A stretch of DNA of 64,000 nucleotides from Ornithinibacillus halotolerans. GTDB lineage: Bacteria; Bacillota; Bacilli; Bacillales; Amphibacillaceae. Position numbers and translations under genes: made by a program. This document shows, piece by piece, positions 54,538 to 63,232 of the stretch. Every line of letters begins with the position of its first letter. Position 1 is the stretch's first letter. Below the pieces are notes generated by a model. It did not search any database. It was not told where the DNA came from and worked only from the letters and a program-made list of their open reading frames with translations. The stretch covers positions 69,477-133,476 of the forward strand of contig NZ_BMEY01000009.1 of assembly GCF_014637405.1 (NCBI RefSeq), read 5' to 3'.

Positions 54538-54947
54538 TTACTTTAACAGTGCATACATAAGTAAATCATCAAATTTTCCGCAAGTAAATTCATAATTTCT
54601 CAAAAAAGTCCTTCTTTTATAAATCCCTTTCTTTCTAATAACTTTTGTGATGAAATATTAGGGGGTTCAATTAATGCTTGAACCCGTTGAAGATTCAATT
54701 GTTCAAATCCGAATTGAATTACTGCTTCAAACGCCTCACTTGCAATGCCTTTTCCCCAGTATTCTTTACTTAACTCATAACCAACTTCAGAACGGCCATC
54801 CTGTAGAACTATGTTTAGAAAACCACAACTACAAATAACCCTTCCTTTTCCTTTGAGGGTAATTACCCATCTTATTCCGGTTTTCTTTTCAAATATTGAT
54901 TTATACCAAGAAATTTCATCTAAAGTTGAGTAATTATTAAAAGGCAC
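54538..54947 (-). pseudogene. GNAT acetyltransferase remnant (RimJ/RimL type)
   Basis: The frame 54600-54947 encodes the central and C-terminal part of a RimJ-like N-acetyltransferase (GYELSKEYWGKGIASEAF acetyl-CoA site, SQKLLERKGF). It stops at a run of six T, but in the +1 frame the missing end (LRNYEF, MYALLK) continues to a TAA at 54538. The first 40 or so residues are absent: upstream sequence is the terminator of the neighbouring operon. Truncated at one end and frameshifted at the other. Confidence 0.75.
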
Positions 54948-54977
54948 AATAAACAGAATATGTCCGCTTATTGTGCC
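54938..54977 (-). terminator. Intrinsic terminator of the ABC/redox operon
   Basis: GGCACAATAA (54943-54952) and TTATTGTGCC (54968-54977) form a perfect ten-base stem, followed on the minus strand by TTTTAAT. It lies 50 bases after the permease stop. Confidence 0.75.
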
Positions 54978-55027
54978 ATTTTCCGTGTAAAAATTCCGAT
55001 TGTCCCCTTAAAGAACCTTCCCCATGA

Positions 55028-58000
55028 TTACTTTCCAAACTTAATCAAAACTCCATAGCCAAGAGTTTTATTTTTCAATACTAACCCGTAGCTTTCTACA
55101 TCTTCAGGTACTTTAAATTCTAAAACGGCACGCATTTTTCCATCTTCACGTTCAAGCAACCATTCTTCGTTCTCCCAGCCTTCTACTTCTAATATGGTAA
55201 CTTTTTCTGGAGAATAGGATTCTTCACCATGAATTAGTGTAAAGTTGCGCTTTGGTTGAATATCGTAATCCGAATCACGTACTTCAAACGTAAACTCAAT
55301 TGCGACAGCTTTCATTCCAGATTCAGCTATAACTAACGTGCTCTCCACTTCTTTTGCTGCGTAGAATAACTGATTACCCCATCCAACATCTTCACTAGTT
55401 TGACTAGAGTTAAACTGGAACAAATAATCATCAACACCTATTAGGGTAATCTCGTCATCCGCATCATCAGCGTTCACATTTTGCTCATCCGTATCCTTTG
55501 GCTCCTTAACCGAAGCTTCTCCTTCTGTTGGGCTGAATGCGTACTCTACTTCATTTCCATCGTTTGCTTGTTCAATATTAGGTGCAACCTTGATCATCGT
55601 CATCAAAAAGGTCCCCACTAATAATACAGATGTTGAAATGACAACCCATTTCAATCGTTTTTCCACTGCTTTCCGATTGGTAATATTTCCTCCCATCCCT
55701 TGATTAGGAATAATTCGAACTGCTCGTTCTGCTGGGAAGATTGTTCCAATAACCCCAATCACCACCGGGATTAATCCAGTTGCTAATATAAACCCAATTT
55801 CTTCTGCAGGGAAAGCTCCATACAGTCCCCACATGATTATAAATGCAAGGCTTAGACCGATTAATGCAGCAAATAATCCACTAAAGACTCCTTCGGCCAA
55901 GATTAACCTACGAATACTCCACCTTTTCCATCCAATAGCCTGTAGTAGTGAAATTTCCTCGCGTCTTTCGGATACATTTTGCCACATGATCTCCGCTGTC
56001 GTTAAAATGGCAATGACTAAGGATACGAGGATTGCAACGTAATGGGCTGGTCCTATTTCTAATGCAACATATTCTCCTAGTAAAGAGGTGTACATAATGC
56101 CTCGTAATCGGAATGTAATGTATAAAAACACAGCCAAGAGAGCCGTTGGTAACGATATCGAAATAACCGATAGAAAACTTCTCTTCCATTTTCCAATAAA
56201 ATGATTAAAAGCCATCCGGTTAATTCCTTTAGTTTGAAAAATCCGCTTACTTTTACCTGAAATTTCTCCAGTTCGCATTGCTTCGTAAGGGGAAATATTA
56301 CGGGTTAATAGCATTGGTATGAATGATCCGAACACATATACAATGAACCCAAATAACCCAGTCCACAAGAAACGATTAAAGGATATGGTTGCATCACTCG
56401 AAATATAAACAAATCCGAGCATCATCCAAGAAGTTACCGCCACAAAAATACCGATTATACTAGATTCAAAGAATAATAACCGACTCAACTGCCTTGGTCG
56501 CCAGCCAATGGAAAGTAATACAGCAAATTCTTTTCTTCTAGCAAGTAAGTTGACAATTCCAGAAGCCCAAACATAAACAATTGCAACAGCAATGACACTG
56601 CCAACGACACCGGAAAAGCCAATTTTTGTTTCCTTAAATATTGAAATGGAAGAACCGATATTTACCCATGGTTGCTGTAACCACCCAATATCCTCCCCAC
56701 CATTTAATCCCGGAACATAAGAGAGTGCTAATTGTGGGGATGAACCAAGCGTGATATCCGTTATAAGCCCTGTTCTATTCTCAATCTCGCTTGCAACTTG
56801 TTCTAATATTGCTTGACTTTCATCACTTAAATCCGCAACTCCTGCGACTTTAATGCGGATTGCCGAAATCGGCTTTTCACCAAGTATATTTGCAGCTGCC
56901 TCTATCGTCGTTAACATTCCTGGTGGATCGGTTAAAAAGCTATATGGATCCCCTGTAGGCTTTAATTGTTTTGGTGGATTGATTGGATTTCCATTGACAT
57001 CCATGACATACTCAGCGCTTGCCGGACGATAGGTTTCCATTGGCAATTCCGTTGTTGGATCCATCGAAATTGCTAAATTACTGGCTTCGTAAAATCCTAT
57101 CCAATTTGGCTTCATACGTGGTAAATCCAAGTAGTCCTCTGCAATTAATTTCGGCTCTCGAAATGTTTCCTTATTCTGATAGACCCCAACAGTATCTGCA
57201 TTGTTTTGAAAAGGAACGACTTGATAGGTATATGGCCATCGATCGGCATATGGACTTGAGATTTCTTGATACTCTAACGGGCTCGGCTTAAACACAATGC
57301 CTGATACATCTTCATCTACGTGAGAAGTAATTTCTAGTGGATCCTCAACTTCACTCTTTTCCTCTTCGTTTTCCTCTAATACGATAACCTCTCCCGTTTC
57401 CCAATCTACTCCAGTCATCCTGTTAATAAACGCATGAAACGTCTCTTTTCCAGTAACGGAAAATGTGTCGACTACTTCACCACTTAATGTGTCCAGATAG
57501 TCCTCTCCGCCATTTTCCCTTACTTTATTCATTACGGCATCTGCATTCTCTTCATTAATTTCGATGTCCAATTTTTCAAATGTAATCTGTTCCAATTTAT
57601 CCACGTAGGCTGTTTTATTAACAATAATTGGAATTTCGTGATACCCTTTGTCTTCATCGAAATAATATGTATCACTATCAACAAAATACCTACTGGTTCC
57701 TAATTCCATGATGGCTTCATCTAATCCAACTAACTTCGCTTCTTGTTCTGGATCAATTCCAGCCAAAAGAGACTGGCCATCAACTAAAAAATCTAGATAT
57801 GGGGCAGCAACCCCATATTCCGACCCCTTATTCTTAAGATCCCAAACGTTAATTGGGAAGTAGTAATTTCTTATTTCTGTTTCCTCTCCTATTCCATTAT
57901 TTACCGTTGTCTTCATTATTCTTCTATAAATACCTGGCTCAGATAATTCAACTTGGCCATAATTCACGGAATATGATGTATATCCGAGCATCGCAATCGG

Positions 58001-58315
58001 AGCTGCAACCTCTATACCCGGTATAGCTTTAATTGTTTCGTATTGTTCAAGACTAATTCCCCCACTTAAGCCACTTAAGTAGTTGGGCTCTAACAATTTT
58101 TTATTCTCGGTCACACTCCGAGTTCCTTCAGGTCGAACAACAATATCATACGAAGCAGTCCATCGGTTCTGTAGCGTATCAACAATGGTTCCTTTATTCG
58201 TTTCTGATAAACCAATCAAATATGTTAAACCAGCACTAACAATAAAGGCACCGATAATTAGCAGAATGAACCTTTCCTTTCGCCTCCACCAATTTTGCCA
58301 AATAAATCGAATCAC
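55028..58315 (-). CDS. Large FtsX/MacB-type ABC transporter permease
   Basis: A 1095-residue membrane protein. One N-terminal membrane segment (about 15-35), a large extracytoplasmic MacB-PCD-like domain to about 560, three segments (about 575-700), a second four-segment FtsX block (about 720-900), and a C-terminal extracytoplasmic domain. This is the mechanotransmission type of ABC permease, which works with a separate ATPase. Partners of this kind often expel or detoxify antimicrobial peptides. It is the last gene of the operon with the exporter, MauE-like and thioredoxin-like genes, which suggests self-protection against, or handling of, the linked Cys-rich peptides. Confidence 0.8.
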   Translation of the reverse strand: MIRFIWQNWWRRKERFILLIIGAFIVSAGLTYLIGLSETNKGTIVDTLQNRWTASYDIVVRPEGTRSVTENKKLLEPNYLSGLSGGISLEQYETIKAIPGIEVAAPIAMLGYTSYSVNYGQVELSEPGIYRRIMKTTVNNGIGEETEIRNYYFPINVWDLKNKGSEYGVAAPYLDFLVDGQSLLAGIDPEQEAKLVGLDEAIMELGTSRYFVDSDTYYFDEDKGYHEIPIIVNKTAYVDKLEQITFEKLDIEINEENADAVMNKVRENGGEDYLDTLSGEVVDTFSVTGKETFHAFINRMTGVDWETGEVIVLEENEEEKSEVEDPLEITSHVDEDVSGIVFKPSPLEYQEISSPYADRWPYTYQVVPFQNNADTVGVYQNKETFREPKLIAEDYLDLPRMKPNWIGFYEASNLAISMDPTTELPMETYRPASAEYVMDVNGNPINPPKQLKPTGDPYSFLTDPPGMLTTIEAAANILGEKPISAIRIKVAGVADLSDESQAILEQVASEIENRTGLITDITLGSSPQLALSYVPGLNGGEDIGWLQQPWVNIGSSISIFKETKIGFSGVVGSVIAVAIVYVWASGIVNLLARRKEFAVLLSIGWRPRQLSRLLFFESSIIGIFVAVTSWMMLGFVYISSDATISFNRFLWTGLFGFIVYVFGSFIPMLLTRNISPYEAMRTGEISGKSKRIFQTKGINRMAFNHFIGKWKRSFLSVISISLPTALLAVFLYITFRLRGIMYTSLLGEYVALEIGPAHYVAILVSLVIAILTTAEIMWQNVSERREEISLLQAIGWKRWSIRRLILAEGVFSGLFAALIGLSLAFIIMWGLYGAFPAEEIGFILATGLIPVVIGVIGTIFPAERAVRIIPNQGMGGNITNRKAVEKRLKWVVISTSVLLVGTFLMTMIKVAPNIEQANDGNEVEYAFSPTEGEASVKEPKDTDEQNVNADDADDEITLIGVDDYLFQFNSSQTSEDVGWGNQLFYAAKEVESTLVIAESGMKAVAIEFTFEVRDSDYDIQPKRNFTLIHGEESYSPEKVTILEVEGWENEEWLLEREDGKMRAVLEFKVPEDVESYGLVLKNKTLGYGVLIKFGK

Positions 58316-59004
58316 GGTGTTGCACCTACTTTGTCCGAAAGCATGATACCATCCTTCATCGTAATGATACGATTTGCTTTAGCTGCTAGTGCTGGATCGT
58401 GGGTTACAAATAGGACACCACAGCCTTCTTGTTCATTTAATTCTCTTAATAAATCATAAATCCGTTCTCCTGTTTCCGTGTCCAAATTACCCGTTGGCTC
58501 ATCGGCAAGTAACCAGCTAGGTTTATGTACAATTGCGCGGGCAATAGCAACTCGCTGTTGTTGTCCTCCTGATAATTGAGACGGAAGTGAATTCTCTTTA
58601 TCCTGAAGTCCTACTTGTTCAAGAACTTCTATTGCTCGTTCTAATTTGTTGTATGGAACTTTTCTCGAAAACAGTGGGGTCAGTACGTTTTCTAATGCGG
58701 TTAATGTCGGCAGTAGATGAAATTGTTGAAAGATAAACCCTATTTCTTGGAAGCGAAAATCCGCAATTTTACTTTTGCTTTTCTTTAATATTTCTTCATT
58801 GTCATAGGCTATCGTACCCTCACTTGGCTTATCTAGCGTGCCAAGAAGACTTAGTAATGTAGATTTACCAGAACCTGATGGACCAATTATTGCGGTGAAT
58901 TCCCCCTTCATAAATGACAAATTAACATCCCGCAATGCTATTGTTTTGGTACCATCACCTTCATAGAACCGAGTAAGATTTTTGCATTCAATCATATTCA
59001 CCAA
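58312..59004 (-). CDS. MacB/LolD-type ABC transporter ATP-binding protein
   Basis: A protein of about 230 residues with Walker [11 protein letters not shown], signature [14 protein letters not shown], Walker [13 protein letters not shown] and His-loop FVTHD, the exact MacB/LolD subgroup pattern. It energises the FtsX-type permease, whose start overlaps its stop by four bases. The ribosome site AAAGGGGG overlaps the stop of the preceding thioredoxin-like gene; a TTG at 59004 stands seven bases after it, GTG at 59001 and ATG at 58995 are alternatives. A longer frame to 59076 runs into the previous gene and is unlikely. Confidence 0.88.
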   Translation of the reverse strand: MVNMIECKNLTRFYEGDGTKTIALRDVNLSFMKGEFTAIIGPSGSGKSTLLSLLGTLDKPSEGTIAYDNEEILKKSKSKIADFRFQEIGFIFQQFHLLPTLTALENVLTPLFSRKVPYNKLERAIEVLEQVGLQDKENSLPSQLSGGQQQRVAIARAIVHKPSWLLADEPTGNLDTETGERIYDLLRELNEQEGCGVLFVTHDPALAAKANRIITMKDGIMLSDKVGATP

Positions 59005-59017
59005 TGTCAAGCCCCCT

Positions 59018-59575
59018 TTAAACTGAAATTGATTTCCTATTTGTTTTTTCATTAAGTAGCATATTGTTAAGGACATGCATATTCTTTATATAACTACTTA
59101 GGACAACGGTACCATTTTCATCAATTAGTACACCATGTGGCACAGTTCTTATAAAATATAAAGAAGTAATCTGATTAGATCGTATATAAATAATATTATC
59201 ATTCAGTTGTTTGGTAATATGGGCATCGTTTGATAGATTATCACTATTAATTAACAAGAAATTAATATCATAATTCGATGAAATACTATTTAAATCACCC
59301 AATAATGATTTACATGTAGGGCAATTAGTGTTTATAAATAGTATAAAGGTTCTCTTCTTACTAATAATATTCTTTGATATTATTTTATCTCCGTTATTAC
59401 TAAATGTTCTAAAGAAAGGCGCTTGATCGCCTATATCTAAAGTCTCTAGTTGAATCCCTTTAATACTCTGTATTTGTTTCAAAAAGTTACTATTATACTT
59501 TAAAATGTAATAAAGTATTCCTAATTCTGCAGTTAATAATACTAAAATTATTATTGATACAATATCATTCCACAT
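59018..59575 (-). CDS. Thioredoxin-fold thiol-disulfide protein, membrane-anchored
   Basis: A 185-residue protein with one N-terminal membrane segment (about 5-25) and an AhpC/TSA-TlpA-like thioredoxin fold facing outside. The redox motif is CPTC (about 85-88) in NTNCPTCKSLLGDL, followed by the cis-Pro region VPHGVLIDENG. It should exchange disulfides in secreted substrates, with electrons passed through the MauE-like protein encoded two bases upstream. Together with the second thioredoxin-fold gene at 62057 it is best explained as part of the folding machinery for the six-cysteine peptides. Confidence 0.82.
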   Translation of the reverse strand: MWNDIVSIIILVLLTAELGILYYILKYNSNFLKQIQSIKGIQLETLDIGDQAPFFRTFSNNGDKIISKNIISKKRTFILFINTNCPTCKSLLGDLNSISSNYDINFLLINSDNLSNDAHITKQLNDNIIYIRSNQITSLYFIRTVPHGVLIDENGTVVLSSYIKNMHVLNNMLLNEKTNRKSISV

Positions 59576-59577
59576 TT

Positions 59578-60132
59578 TTAATTTACCTCCAAATGAAAGA
59601 TTTTTAATACTTTCTCTAGAATTTTTTTACCATCTAGAAACTCTTTAACAATAGCCCAAATCAATACTAGCCAAATTGATAATCCAATGAGAACGGATGT
59701 ATCATAAAAATTTAATTGGGATAACGTATATTCATTATTTAAAAAAACAAATAAATACACTAAAACTAGCAAAGAATTCCTAATAACCAGACCGAAATTT
59801 AAATTACTACTTTCAAAAACACTACCGCAACCACATGACATATTTACATTTCCCCTAACTAGATTTATAACTATAGCAGTAGTGTATACAATTAATAATG
59901 ATAGAAATACAAATAGGTTGTAATAATTTGCTCCCTTGAAAAGCAGCGATACGCAAATATAAAATTCAGCAATTATCATTAATATTGTTATAGGCTTTAT
60001 TAAAGAGTTATGAAGAATTCTATAATTTATTACAGTATTTATATGTGTATTCCAGTGTAAAACTTTATCTGTTGCTGTCAATAAAAATAATATTACTATT
60101 ATTATTGATATTAAATTAACAAGATATATCAT
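59578..60132 (-). CDS. MauE/DoxX-like membrane redox protein
   Basis: A 184-residue protein with about five membrane segments and the paired-cysteine sequence MSCGCGS between the third and fourth, which matches the MauE family, where such cysteines help form disulfides in secreted proteins. MauE-type proteins act like DsbB or VKOR partners for extracytoplasmic thioredoxins. It overlaps the exporter gene by four bases (ATGA) and precedes the thioredoxin-like gene by two, so all three are made together. Confidence 0.75.
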   Translation of the reverse strand: MIYLVNLISIIIVILFLLTATDKVLHWNTHINTVINYRILHNSLIKPITILMIIAEFYICVSLLFKGANYYNLFVFLSLLIVYTTAIVINLVRGNVNMSCGCGSVFESSNLNFGLVIRNSLLVLVYLFVFLNNEYTLSQLNFYDTSVLIGLSIWLVLIWAIVKEFLDGKKILEKVLKIFHLEVN

Positions 60133-61934
60133 CTTATTTCAGCCTCCCTTATATTCGTTTCGGAATACCACTGTTTTTGGTGCTCGTACAAGGTATAATA
60201 CTCCCCCTCCAATTGAATTAATTCTTCATGTGATCCGCTTTCAACAATTTCACCATCCTTTAAAACAATAATTTCGTCAGCAAATCTAGTAGCAGCAAGC
60301 CTATGGGTAATAAATACAATAGATTGAGTTGCACTTGTAGTGTTAAATAGAGATTCGATTAGTTCTAACTCACTTTTCGGATCCAGTGCAGAAGTTGGTT
60401 CATCTAAAAAAACAATATCTCCATTTCGAAAAAGAGTTCTTGTTAGAGCTAACTTCTGCCATTGACCACCAGAAAATTCATTTCCTTTAGAAAATAATCT
60501 TCCTAAAATACTCTCGTATTGATTTGGTAACCCCATAATGTAAGAATGGATTCCAGTTTTGATCGCGGCTTCCTGCATTTCTTTATCTTTATGAGACTCG
60601 TGAATTTTACCAAAGCTGATATTTTCTTTCGCTGTGAATTCATACCTGTTAAAGTTCTGACTTAATACTGCAATACGATCATGATAAGATTTTATGTCTA
60701 CCTCTTCTAAATCAATATCGTTAACTTTGACTGCGTTCTTCGTAAGGTATAAACCCGTTAAACACTTTAATAAAGTAGTTTTTCCAGAGCCATTAACACC
60801 CACAATCGCTATTTTTTTCCCCTGCGGAATACTTATATTTACGTCTTTTAGAATATATTTTGGAGAATTAGGATATTTAAACGACAATCCGGAAACTTCC
60901 AAGTTAATAACTTTATTAATTTTTTTCTTTGCGCTATAGTTGATCTCTTCTAAGCCCAAGAAACGTTTGAAATCGCCTATTAAAAAACTTGATTCATAGA
61001 TATCCGATAGTGAGCCGGTAACAGTGTTCAGCGTTCCTTGAATCCTGTGTATCGATTGCAGTATCGCAACAAAACTTCCAATTAAAATAACTCCCCTCAA
61101 TATTAAGAGTATTGCGAACAAACCCGATAGAAAATAGACAACCATTTGAATTACCTGCGTTAACATTAACCACTTATTTTGGCTAATCAATATTCTTAAA
61201 TTATTTGTTGCACTTGTTTGGTAACTACTAATCCATTTTTGGATCAAAAAGTCCTCTATTGAATAGAGTCTAATTTCATGTAAGGAATTTGGCTTATTAA
61301 GAAGATCATTAATATAGTATTCTTTTCTACCAAATGGTGTCAGAAATTTAAATAACTCATATTTCTTCCTTCCAAACTTAAATTGCACGACAATTAAAGG
61401 AATTGTTCCTACCAATAGTAATGGACCAAACCACCAACTAATTGTCATAAGATAAACTAGAATTCCTATTAAGGACATAATATTTGAAAAAAAATCTACT
61501 CCACTATTTGTCATTTGTATTATTTTTGTATCATTCGCGTTCACTCTATTAAGCGTGTTTTGAAAATCATGATCTTCAAACATTTCATATGGAAGCATTT
61601 GTTGTTTATTAAATAAATTTTTCTTAAAATCTAATTTAAAAACGTCTTTCATCTTTTGTTCAACAACCATAGAGACTTTTTGTAAAAAGAAAGTAGATAA
61701 AGTAATTAAGACCTCTAAAATAAAGTAAAATAGTACATCTCTAATCTGTCCACCAGTGGTTATAAAAGTGCTAATACTATCAATGAGTCTCTCTGTACAC
61801 CATATTAAGGTAACTGGTAATGCAGCTGATAATAACTTTATTAGCATCAACAATATAAACTGCTTTTTACAAACCTTCCAGGTTAATTTGTTGGCGTAGA
61901 AATATGAGGTTAACGTATTTTTAATTATCTTCAT
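60129..61934 (-). CDS. ABC exporter, fused permease and ATPase (peptide type)
   Basis: A 601-residue half-transporter: six membrane segments in residues about 20-330 and an ATPase with Walker A GVNGSGKTTL (about 376-385), signature FSGGQWQKLALTR, Walker B IVFLDEPTSALDP and His-loop FITHRLAA. The fold is that of lipid/peptide exporters used by bacteriocin and lanthipeptide clusters. There is no N-terminal C39 peptidase domain, so it would not trim a double-glycine leader. First gene of the five-gene operon; start ATG at 61934 behind AAGGAAG. The divergent promoter region lies directly upstream. Confidence 0.87.
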   Translation of the reverse strand: MKIIKNTLTSYFYANKLTWKVCKKQFILLMLIKLLSAALPVTLIWCTERLIDSISTFITTGGQIRDVLFYFILEVLITLSTFFLQKVSMVVEQKMKDVFKLDFKKNLFNKQQMLPYEMFEDHDFQNTLNRVNANDTKIIQMTNSGVDFFSNIMSLIGILVYLMTISWWFGPLLLVGTIPLIVVQFKFGRKKYELFKFLTPFGRKEYYINDLLNKPNSLHEIRLYSIEDFLIQKWISSYQTSATNNLRILISQNKWLMLTQVIQMVVYFLSGLFAILLILRGVILIGSFVAILQSIHRIQGTLNTVTGSLSDIYESSFLIGDFKRFLGLEEINYSAKKKINKVINLEVSGLSFKYPNSPKYILKDVNISIPQGKKIAIVGVNGSGKTTLLKCLTGLYLTKNAVKVNDIDLEEVDIKSYHDRIAVLSQNFNRYEFTAKENISFGKIHESHKDKEMQEAAIKTGIHSYIMGLPNQYESILGRLFSKGNEFSGGQWQKLALTRTLFRNGDIVFLDEPTSALDPKSELELIESLFNTTSATQSIVFITHRLAATRFADEIIVLKDGEIVESGSHEELIQLEGEYYTLYEHQKQWYSETNIREAEIR

Positions 61935-61978
61935 AATGGTTTCTTCTTCCTTATCGAAATTTTAATATTTTGAAAGTC

Positions 61979-62019
61979 TTTACATCTTTTACTATATATA
62001 ATATAATGAAAAATGTAAA
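61979..62019. promoter_or_regulatory. Overlapping divergent promoters in a palindrome
   Basis: Plus strand: TTTACA (61979-61984), 17 bases, TATAAT (62002-62007). Minus strand: TTTACA (62019-62014), 17 bases, TATAGT (61996-61991). The two promoters point outward through each other, each -10 box lying in the spacer of the other, and the whole 41 bases is close to a palindrome with TTTACAT and ATGTAAA ends. Only one polymerase can bind at a time, and a symmetric repressor could shut both. Confidence 0.7.
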
Positions 62020-62056
62020 TAATTAGAATAAAAATACTTTGTTAAGGGGTAAGAAT

Positions 62057-62611
62057 ATGTTTATACTTAGTATTTTAATTTACCTATTAATAATCCTTTC
62101 CTTCCTATTTGTATTCCTACTATATAAAAAGTTACTAACATGGAATTATCAGTATAAAATATACTTAGAAACCATAAAGAAAGGTAGACAAAATAATAGA
62201 GAAAACGAGCATCCTTTGATTGGGAAAATAGCCCCTGACTTTGAAGCAATTTCAAAAAGAAATAATAAAAAAATAAAACTAGAAAACCTATCTCAAGATA
62301 ATCTAGTACTTATTTTTCTTGATTCTAGTTGTATATACTGTGATCATAACTTGGAATTGTTTCTTAATGAAACACGTAACTATCCTTCGATTCGATTTGC
62401 TGTAGTGATGAATGAAGGTGAAATGTCAGAAGCTGATGCACTTTTTAACTTATATGAAATGGATGTTGAAGTTCTTATTGTGAAGGAGCAAACATTTATT
62501 GATTATCAAATAAAATTTTGGCCATCTTTTGTTCATATTAATAAAACCAATATGATTCAGAACATTACACCAATACCAACATTTATATTCCAAGAAGTTA
62601 AAACTGCCTAA
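62057..62611 (+). CDS. Thioredoxin-fold thiol-disulfide protein, second copy
   Basis: A 184-residue protein with one N-terminal membrane segment (about 2-24) and a TlpA/AhpC-TSA fold carrying CIYC (about residues 92-95) in LDSSCIYCDHNLE. It resembles the protein encoded at 59018 in length and layout but has a different active-site pair (Ile-Tyr in place of Pro-Thr), which should shift its redox potential. ATG at 62057 follows AAGGGG; an upstream TTG frame start is less likely. It is followed by the two Cys-rich peptide genes on the same strand. Confidence 0.8.
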   Translation: MFILSILIYLLIILSFLFVFLLYKKLLTWNYQYKIYLETIKKGRQNNRENEHPLIGKIAPDFEAISKRNNKKIKLENLSQDNLVLIFLDSSCIYCDHNLELFLNETRNYPSIRFAVVMNEGEMSEADALFNLYEMDVEVLIVKEQTFIDYQIKFWPSFVHINKTNMIQNITPIPTFIFQEVKTA

Positions 62612-62626
62612 TCTTGCTAATAGCTT

Positions 62627-62655
62627 TTGCTTCTTTAACAAGCCGAAGTTATATA
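62627..62655 (+). promoter_or_regulatory. Possible promoter of the first Cys-rich peptide
   Basis: TTGCTT, a 17-base spacer and TATATA would start transcription near 62662, about 20 bases before the peptide ATG. Read-through from the thioredoxin-like gene, whose stop is 73 bases upstream, is the alternative. Confidence 0.4.
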
Positions 62656-62684
62656 GAAATAAATTGTTGGAGGGGGGGATAGGA

Positions 62685-62852
62685 ATGAGTCGTCCAATTT
62701 GTGACAGTACCAGTAATATGTATACTTACTATTACTGCGATTATGATTATATGTGTCATATGACAGAAAGAGCCAATGCACGTTTCCGCAAAAGAGTAGA
62801 CAAAGACTACGGAGATGTATGTGAGGACGTAGCAATTGCTTGCCCTTGCTAA
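62685..62852 (+). CDS. Cys-rich peptide 1, putative disulfide-stabilised bacteriocin
   Basis: A 55-residue peptide with six cysteines at 6, 18, 24, 46, 53 and 55, many tyrosines (YTYYYC, CDYDYMC), a basic RFRKRV stretch and the C-terminal ACPC. I chose the ATG at 62685 because GGAGGGGGGG ends nine bases before it. No signal peptide, double-glycine leader or hydrophobic segment is visible. A paralog with almost the same cysteine spacing follows. With an adjoining peptide-type ABC exporter, two thioredoxin-fold proteins and a MauE-like protein, the likely role is a secreted, disulfide-folded antimicrobial or signalling peptide. I recognise no named family. Confidence 0.7.
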   Translation: MSRPICDSTSNMYTYYYCDYDYMCHMTERANARFRKRVDKDYGDVCEDVAIACPC

Positions 62853-62878
62853 TATTTTTAAACAAATGTCTAAAAAGA

Positions 62879-62917
62879 GAAAGTACCTTGGTAATTACGA
62901 CTAAGGTACTTTCTTTT
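62879..62917 (+). terminator. Intrinsic terminator between the two peptide genes
   Basis: GAAAGTACCTT (62879-62889) pairs perfectly with AAGGTACTTTC (62903-62913), followed by TTTTATG. It ends the first transcript and implies a separate promoter for the second peptide, or attenuation that sets the ratio of the two. Confidence 0.82.
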
Positions 62918-62994
62918 ATGTGTAATGGAAATGAAGCGAAAATACTTAATTTGTAATTCGGGAATTCTTAAAAGGAAAGGAAGGTGGAATAGAA

Positions 62995-63159
62995 ATGAAT
63001 AGTCGTCCAATTTGTGGAGATGTTAGATATATGCATACTTACTACTATTGCGCATATGAATATGGTTGTGATCTGCGAGGATTTAAAGCAAAATACCGCA
63101 AAAGAGTAGACTTCTTAGGTGATGTATGTGAGAACAAAGCAATTGCTTGCCCTTGCTAA
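62995..63159 (+). CDS. Cys-rich peptide 2, putative disulfide-stabilised bacteriocin
   Basis: A 54-residue peptide, paralog of the one encoded at 62685. Cysteines stand at 7, 19, 25, 45, 52 and 54: spacing 11-5-19-6-1, against 11-5-21-6-1 in peptide 1. Shared segments are SRPIC, HTYYYC-like tyrosines, YRKRVD, GDVCE and AIACPC, while the residues between them differ (for example GCDLRGFKAK). ATG at 62995 follows GGAAGGTGG. Conservation of all six cysteines and the ends with free drift between supports a folded, selected product. An inverted repeat at 63193-63223 follows, without a T run. Confidence 0.7.
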   Translation: MNSRPICGDVRYMHTYYYCAYEYGCDLRGFKAKYRKRVDFLGDVCENKAIACPC

Positions 63160-63232
63160 TATTTTAAACAAATTTACAAGTAAGCGCCAAATAGTCCACA
63201 CCTACTTTTCAGATGTGGACTAATGTTATGAT

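Noticed and set aside
62067-62865. Minus-strand frames opposite the second thioredoxin-like gene and the first peptide
   Set aside because: No ribosome sites; the plus-strand genes have clear starts and motifs.
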